From assembly GCA_002333205.1 (NCBI GenBank), contig DDAD01000130.1, positions 52,662 to 70,207 on the forward strand: a DNA stretch of 17,546 bases, read 5' to 3'. Below, in pieces: positions 15,243 to 17,546 of this stretch (the first letter of the stretch is position 1; each line of letters begins with the position of its first letter). The notes under the pieces were generated by a model. The model was not told the origin of the DNA and made no database searches. It was given only the letters and a program-made list of their open reading frames with translations. The stretch comes from Pedobacter sp. UBA2067. GTDB lineage: Bacteria; Bacteroidota; Bacteroidia; Sphingobacteriales; Sphingobacteriaceae. The position numbers were made by a program, and so were the translations under genes.

Positions 15243-16334
15243 TTAGTAATTATCTTCTTTAAGCCTTAACTTTTTCTGTTCGATGCTGGTGTTCACACGG
15301 GTTTCATGGACCCCATCAACAACTTCCACCTCATAGTCACGGTCTTTCTCGGCGGTATAAACCTCCGCAGTTTCCCGGTACTCCACAGATTTATCGTATG
15401 GCCCAATGCTGCTCATCATCTTAACAAAGACGGGCAAGCACTCGAAGAAAATAAAGAGCAATCCAATGAAGGTTACTGCCATAGCTGTACTTTCATCCTT
15501 TGTACCATTCGGGTTAAAGCTCAGCTGCCCCAGCGCCCAGTTTCGGTCGGCGAATCCGGCAATGCTGGCCAGGCTATCCAGCTGTTTACCAGTGTAAATC
15601 TTTTCAGCAAACAGGCCGTCGAAGGTTTTACGGTTAGTCACAAAATCTTCCTGCTGCCGGACGTATGCATTCAGCGTATCCAGATCCTGCTGCCGCTGCA
15701 ACAGCTCTGCCTCCTTGCGTTTAGCATAAGGACCATAGCCCATTACCCCGGAAGTTTCGGCCGTTTTGTTACCAAAGATCTCAAAATTAAGCTTTTGACG
15801 GTCGGCCTTGATGGCACTGGCAAGGGAATCTCTCTCCGTACGTGTGGCATTAAGCTTCGACAGTTCGATTGCATACTTGTTGTTGAAGGCTTTATTCAGT
15901 GTATCGATTTTTGCGCGCTGGTTGTTCAAATAACTTACCTTAAGCCGCTCCCGGATCTCTTTATCAAAGATCTTCAGCTCCAAGGGTCGCGAGATTACAA
16001 TTCCAATCATTACCGCGAGCAGTATTCTTGGTGTTGCCTGTAAAATCTGCTTCCACACGGAGGAATTCTTGTTGATGCTGGCCACGATATAGCGGTCCAT
16101 GTTAAAGATCGCCAGTCCCCAAAGGATACCGAACAGCAATGCAAAAATGACTGCGAATGGATCGCCTTTAAACACGAAGTACATCGCGTAGCCGCCGGAG
16201 AGTGCAGCAAAGAGTCCGGTAAAGAAAATGGTCGCACCGATCCCGACATACTTGTTCTGTTCTGTAGGATGTTTTTTCAAGGTATCCAGGTGCACACCTG
16301 AGCAAAACCAAAAGAATTGGTTAACGGAGTTCAT
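15243..16334 (-). CDS. DUF4407-family membrane protein with long periplasmic or cytosolic coiled coil
   Basis: The 363-residue protein matches the DUF4407 layout: an N-terminal NQFFWFCSGV motif (5-13), membrane segments at ~30-54, ~59-77 and ~103-118, a charged helical region (~120-275) with coiled-coil character, and a fourth membrane segment (~285-305) followed by GPYDKSVEYR and a charged tail. FNMDRYIV (77-84) and SRPLELKIF (115-123) are the most family-like stretches. The function of DUF4407 is not known to me. The even number of segments places both ends on the same side, and the coiled coil on that same or the opposite side depending on segment 3. It is the first gene of a probable two-gene unit with the M28 peptidase. 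Confidence 0.88.
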   Translation of the reverse strand: MNSVNQFFWFCSGVHLDTLKKHPTEQNKYVGIGATIFFTGLFAALSGGYAMYFVFKGDPFAVIFALLFGILWGLAIFNMDRYIVASINKNSSVWKQILQATPRILLAVMIGIVISRPLELKIFDKEIRERLKVSYLNNQRAKIDTLNKAFNNKYAIELSKLNATRTERDSLASAIKADRQKLNFEIFGNKTAETSGVMGYGPYAKRKEAELLQRQQDLDTLNAYVRQQEDFVTNRKTFDGLFAEKIYTGKQLDSLASIAGFADRNWALGQLSFNPNGTKDESTAMAVTFIGLLFIFFECLPVFVKMMSSIGPYDKSVEYRETAEVYTAEKDRDYEVEVVDGVHETRVNTSIEQKKLRLKEDNY

Positions 16335-16349
16335 AATTCAGGGTATTAG

Positions 16350-16466
16350 TATAGCCATAGATTAAACGCCTGGGGGGCAGGGTTGTTACAGCTATCATAC
16401 CGATAAATTTTACAGCATGCTGGTCGTATGGCTATAAATCGGTATTATATTAATTGCTTATCTTTG
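16350..16466. promoter_or_regulatory. Symmetric elements in the DUF4407/rhodanese divergent intergenic region
   Basis: Within the 190-base divergent region there are two inverted repeat pairs and one palindrome. TATAGCCATA (16350-16359) pairs with TATGGCTATA (16427-16436), and ATACCGAT (16397-16404) with ATCGGTAT (16438-16445). CAGCATGCTG (16413-16422) is a perfect 10-base palindrome between them. TATCTTTG (16459-16466) fits the -7 TAnnTTTG box of a promoter for the rhodanese gene. These may be operator sites or a folded leader; nothing identifies a regulator. Confidence 0.45.
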
Positions 16467-16524
16467 AGGAAATTTAAACCATGAAGTCTTCGTCCTGAGG
16501 ATTTCAGCAATAAAATCTAAACAG

Positions 16525-16839
16525 ATGAAAGAAGTTACGGTACAAGAGCTTAAACAGAAGATGGATAATAACGAAGATTTTCAGCTGATCGACGTTAGAG
16601 AGACTTTCGAGTATGAAACATCCAATCTGAATGGGGAAAATATCCCATTAGGCGGCATATTAATAGAGGCTGATAAAATAGCGACGGATAAACCAGTTAT
16701 CGTTCAATGCAGAAGCGGCAAACGCAGTGCTGCAGCAGTGATGCAATTAGAGCAACTTGGTTTTACCAATTTGTATAACCTTAAAGGCGGTATCCTGGCA
16801 TGGCAGGAGGCGTTTGATCCAAACATGCCGGTATACTAA
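16525..16839 (+). CDS. Single-domain rhodanese-like sulfurtransferase
   Basis: The 104-residue product is one rhodanese domain with no signal peptide, so cytoplasmic. LIDVRETFEYETSNL (21-35) is the conserved N-terminal CH2A-type segment, and QCRSGKRSAAAV (61-72) the active-site loop with the persulfide-forming Cys62 and six-residue loop CRSGKR, as in GlpE/PspE-type sulfurtransferases. GGILAWQEAF (88-97) is the usual C-terminal motif. It transfers sulfane sulfur to cyanide, thioredoxin or another acceptor. The physiological partner is unknown. The small membrane-protein gene follows after two bases, forming a probable operon. The leader of about 50-60 bases includes a five-codon open frame (MKSSS, 16481-16498). 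Confidence 0.94.
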   Translation: MKEVTVQELKQKMDNNEDFQLIDVRETFEYETSNLNGENIPLGGILIEADKIATDKPVIVQCRSGKRSAAAVMQLEQLGFTNLYNLKGGILAWQEAFDPNMPVY

Positions 16840-16841
16840 TC

Positions 16842-17042
16842 ATGAAAAAACAGATTGCCTATAACGTCTTTTTCTACCTGGGGATCTTTATTTCGATCAT
16901 AGGTCTTAAATGGGCATGGGAAATACACAATATGCCTGCAGTGGGATTGTTTGTGGTTTCCGGGATCTTCTTCATTTACCTGAAGATCACGTTAATCAGA
17001 GATCTCAGACAAACCATTAAGAATAAAACAAACCAGCGTTAA
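16842..17042 (+). CDS. Small two-helix membrane protein, function unknown
   Basis: The 66-residue product has two hydrophobic segments (~7-25, FFYLGIFISIIGLKW; ~31-51, PAVGLFVVSGIFFIYLKITLI) and a basic tail (RDLRQTIKNKTNQR), so both ends probably face the cytoplasm. I do not recognise the family. Its start lies two bases after the rhodanese stop, which indicates coupled expression with it. A real gene is supported by that spacing, the helix pattern and the positive tail. Its last 26 bases overlap the convergent epimerase gene. Confidence 0.78.
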   Translation: MKKQIAYNVFFYLGIFISIIGLKWAWEIHNMPAVGLFVVSGIFFIYLKITLIRDLRQTIKNKTNQR

Positions 17043-17546
17043 CTCCTTCCAGTCCCAAACCAGGAAGATCATTTAAAATATAGCGCCCTGCAACCATTTG
17101 CGGGGCCTTAAATGGATTGTTGCTGGTTAACCATGGTCCATCCAAATCTGCCCAGTTGCAAAGTGGTGCCAGTGCAATTCCTGCCAGGGTGGCACAGGAG
17201 GTTTCACTCATACACCCGATAAGCACTTTCATATCCAGGCTTTTCGCCTTCAGGATCATTTGATGTGCTTCATACATCCCAGCGCTTTTCATCAGCTTTA
17301 CATTTATGCCGTGATAGGCACCCTTTATTTTGTCGATGTCTGTTAAGCGTTGCACTGCCTCATCTGCAAGAATGGGGATCGGACTCCTACCTGTTATCCA
17401 GGCATTTCCTTCCAGATCATTCTTGTCCATTGGCTGCTCAATCAGCACCGCACCCTGTTCATGAAGCCAGTAGATCATATCAATGGCAGCCTTCCGATCC
17501 GTCCAACCCTGATTGGCATCAATATACAATGGAAGGTCACTTACAC
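17017..17546 (-). CDS. Enolase-superfamily dipeptide epimerase (L-Ala-D/L-Glu epimerase-like), C-terminal part
   Basis: The frame is open to the window edge, so only the last ~176 residues of a ~340-residue protein are present. The barrel strands carry the superfamily residues: YIDANQGW (first metal Asp), LIEQPM (Glu), ILADEAV (Asp/Glu) and NVKLMKSAGM (second catalytic Lys). GCMSETS and DLDGP near the C-terminus are typical of dipeptide epimerases of the muconate-lactonising subgroup, which epimerise L-Ala-D-Glu or similar dipeptides from murein turnover. The first catalytic Lys (KxK) lies outside the window. The substrate is inferred from the DLDG-type motif; other dipeptides are possible. 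The 3' end overlaps the small membrane-protein gene by 26 bases on the other strand. Confidence 0.9.
   Translation of the reverse strand, partial: VSDLPLYIDANQGWTDRKAAIDMIYWLHEQGAVLIEQPMDKNDLEGNAWITGRSPIPILADEAVQRLTDIDKIKGAYHGINVKLMKSAGMYEAHQMILKAKSLDMKVLIGCMSETSCATLAGIALAPLCNWADLDGPWLTSNNPFKAPQMVAGRYILNDLPGLGLEGVNAGLFYS

Noticed and set aside
15306..16043. 245-codon open frame antisense to the DUF4407 gene.
   Set aside because: The DUF4407 frame shows family motifs and membrane topology, while the antisense product shows neither.
1..17546. Search for IS elements, CRISPR repeats, tRNA/rRNA genes, prophage or defence genes.
   Set aside because: No transposase or integrase, no regularly spaced repeats, no cloverleaf-like sequence and no recognised defence proteins were seen by eye; a tool-based scan could still reveal weak cases.

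Overview
The window looks like chromosomal DNA of a Bacteroidota species, most likely family Sphingobacteriaceae (Pedobacter/Mucilaginibacter type). The reasons are a SusC/SusD pair, lipoproteins with Bacteroidota-style lipoboxes, A/T-rich start contexts without clear Shine-Dalgarno sequences, a few TAnnTTTG-like -7 boxes, and protein families typical of that group (DUF4407, DUF922-like, short NfeD, OmpA lipoprotein). The assignment is inference from protein character. I see no rRNA, tRNA, CRISPR array, insertion sequence or integrase, and no gene-free stretch longer than about 190 bases.

Region 1 (1-4832) is the 3' part of a polysaccharide utilisation locus on the + strand: the C-terminal part of a SusC-type TonB-dependent transporter, a SusD-type lipoprotein, a TIM-barrel glycosidase with a C-terminal Ig-like domain (GH158-like by my reading), and a PKD-GH16 lipoprotein of laminarinase type. 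Together they suggest uptake and cleavage of a beta-1,3-glucan such as laminarin. A hairpin lies between susD and the first glycosidase, and a strong bidirectional terminator ends the locus.

Region 2 (4831-10533) is a set of housekeeping or accessory genes in changing orientation: a secreted DUF922-like putative zinc protease (-), a CLC anion transporter resembling the fluoride-exporting branch (+), a secreted two-domain NIPSNAP protein (-), a secreted VOC/glyoxalase-fold protein (+), an SDR oxidoreductase (+) and a voltage-sensor potassium channel with a C-terminal zinc ribbon (-).

Region 3 (10693-13922) holds an NfeD-slipin membrane pair with ATGA overlap (+), a strong terminator, a peptidoglycan-binding OmpA lipoprotein (-), and an overlapping pair (+) of a thiamine-pyrophosphokinase-like protein that seems to have lost its active site and a GNAT acetyltransferase.

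Region 4 (13906-17546) has a probable DUF4407-M28 peptidase operon (-), a symmetric divergent intergenic region, a rhodanese gene with a 66-residue membrane protein (+), and the C-terminal part of an enolase-superfamily dipeptide epimerase (-) that runs off the window. The layout is ordinary genome with one clear metabolic system (the beta-glucan locus). I found no convincing undescribed multi-gene system. The best leads are the degenerate TPK-like protein, the zinc-ribbon channel, the CLC subtype and several small regulatory structures.
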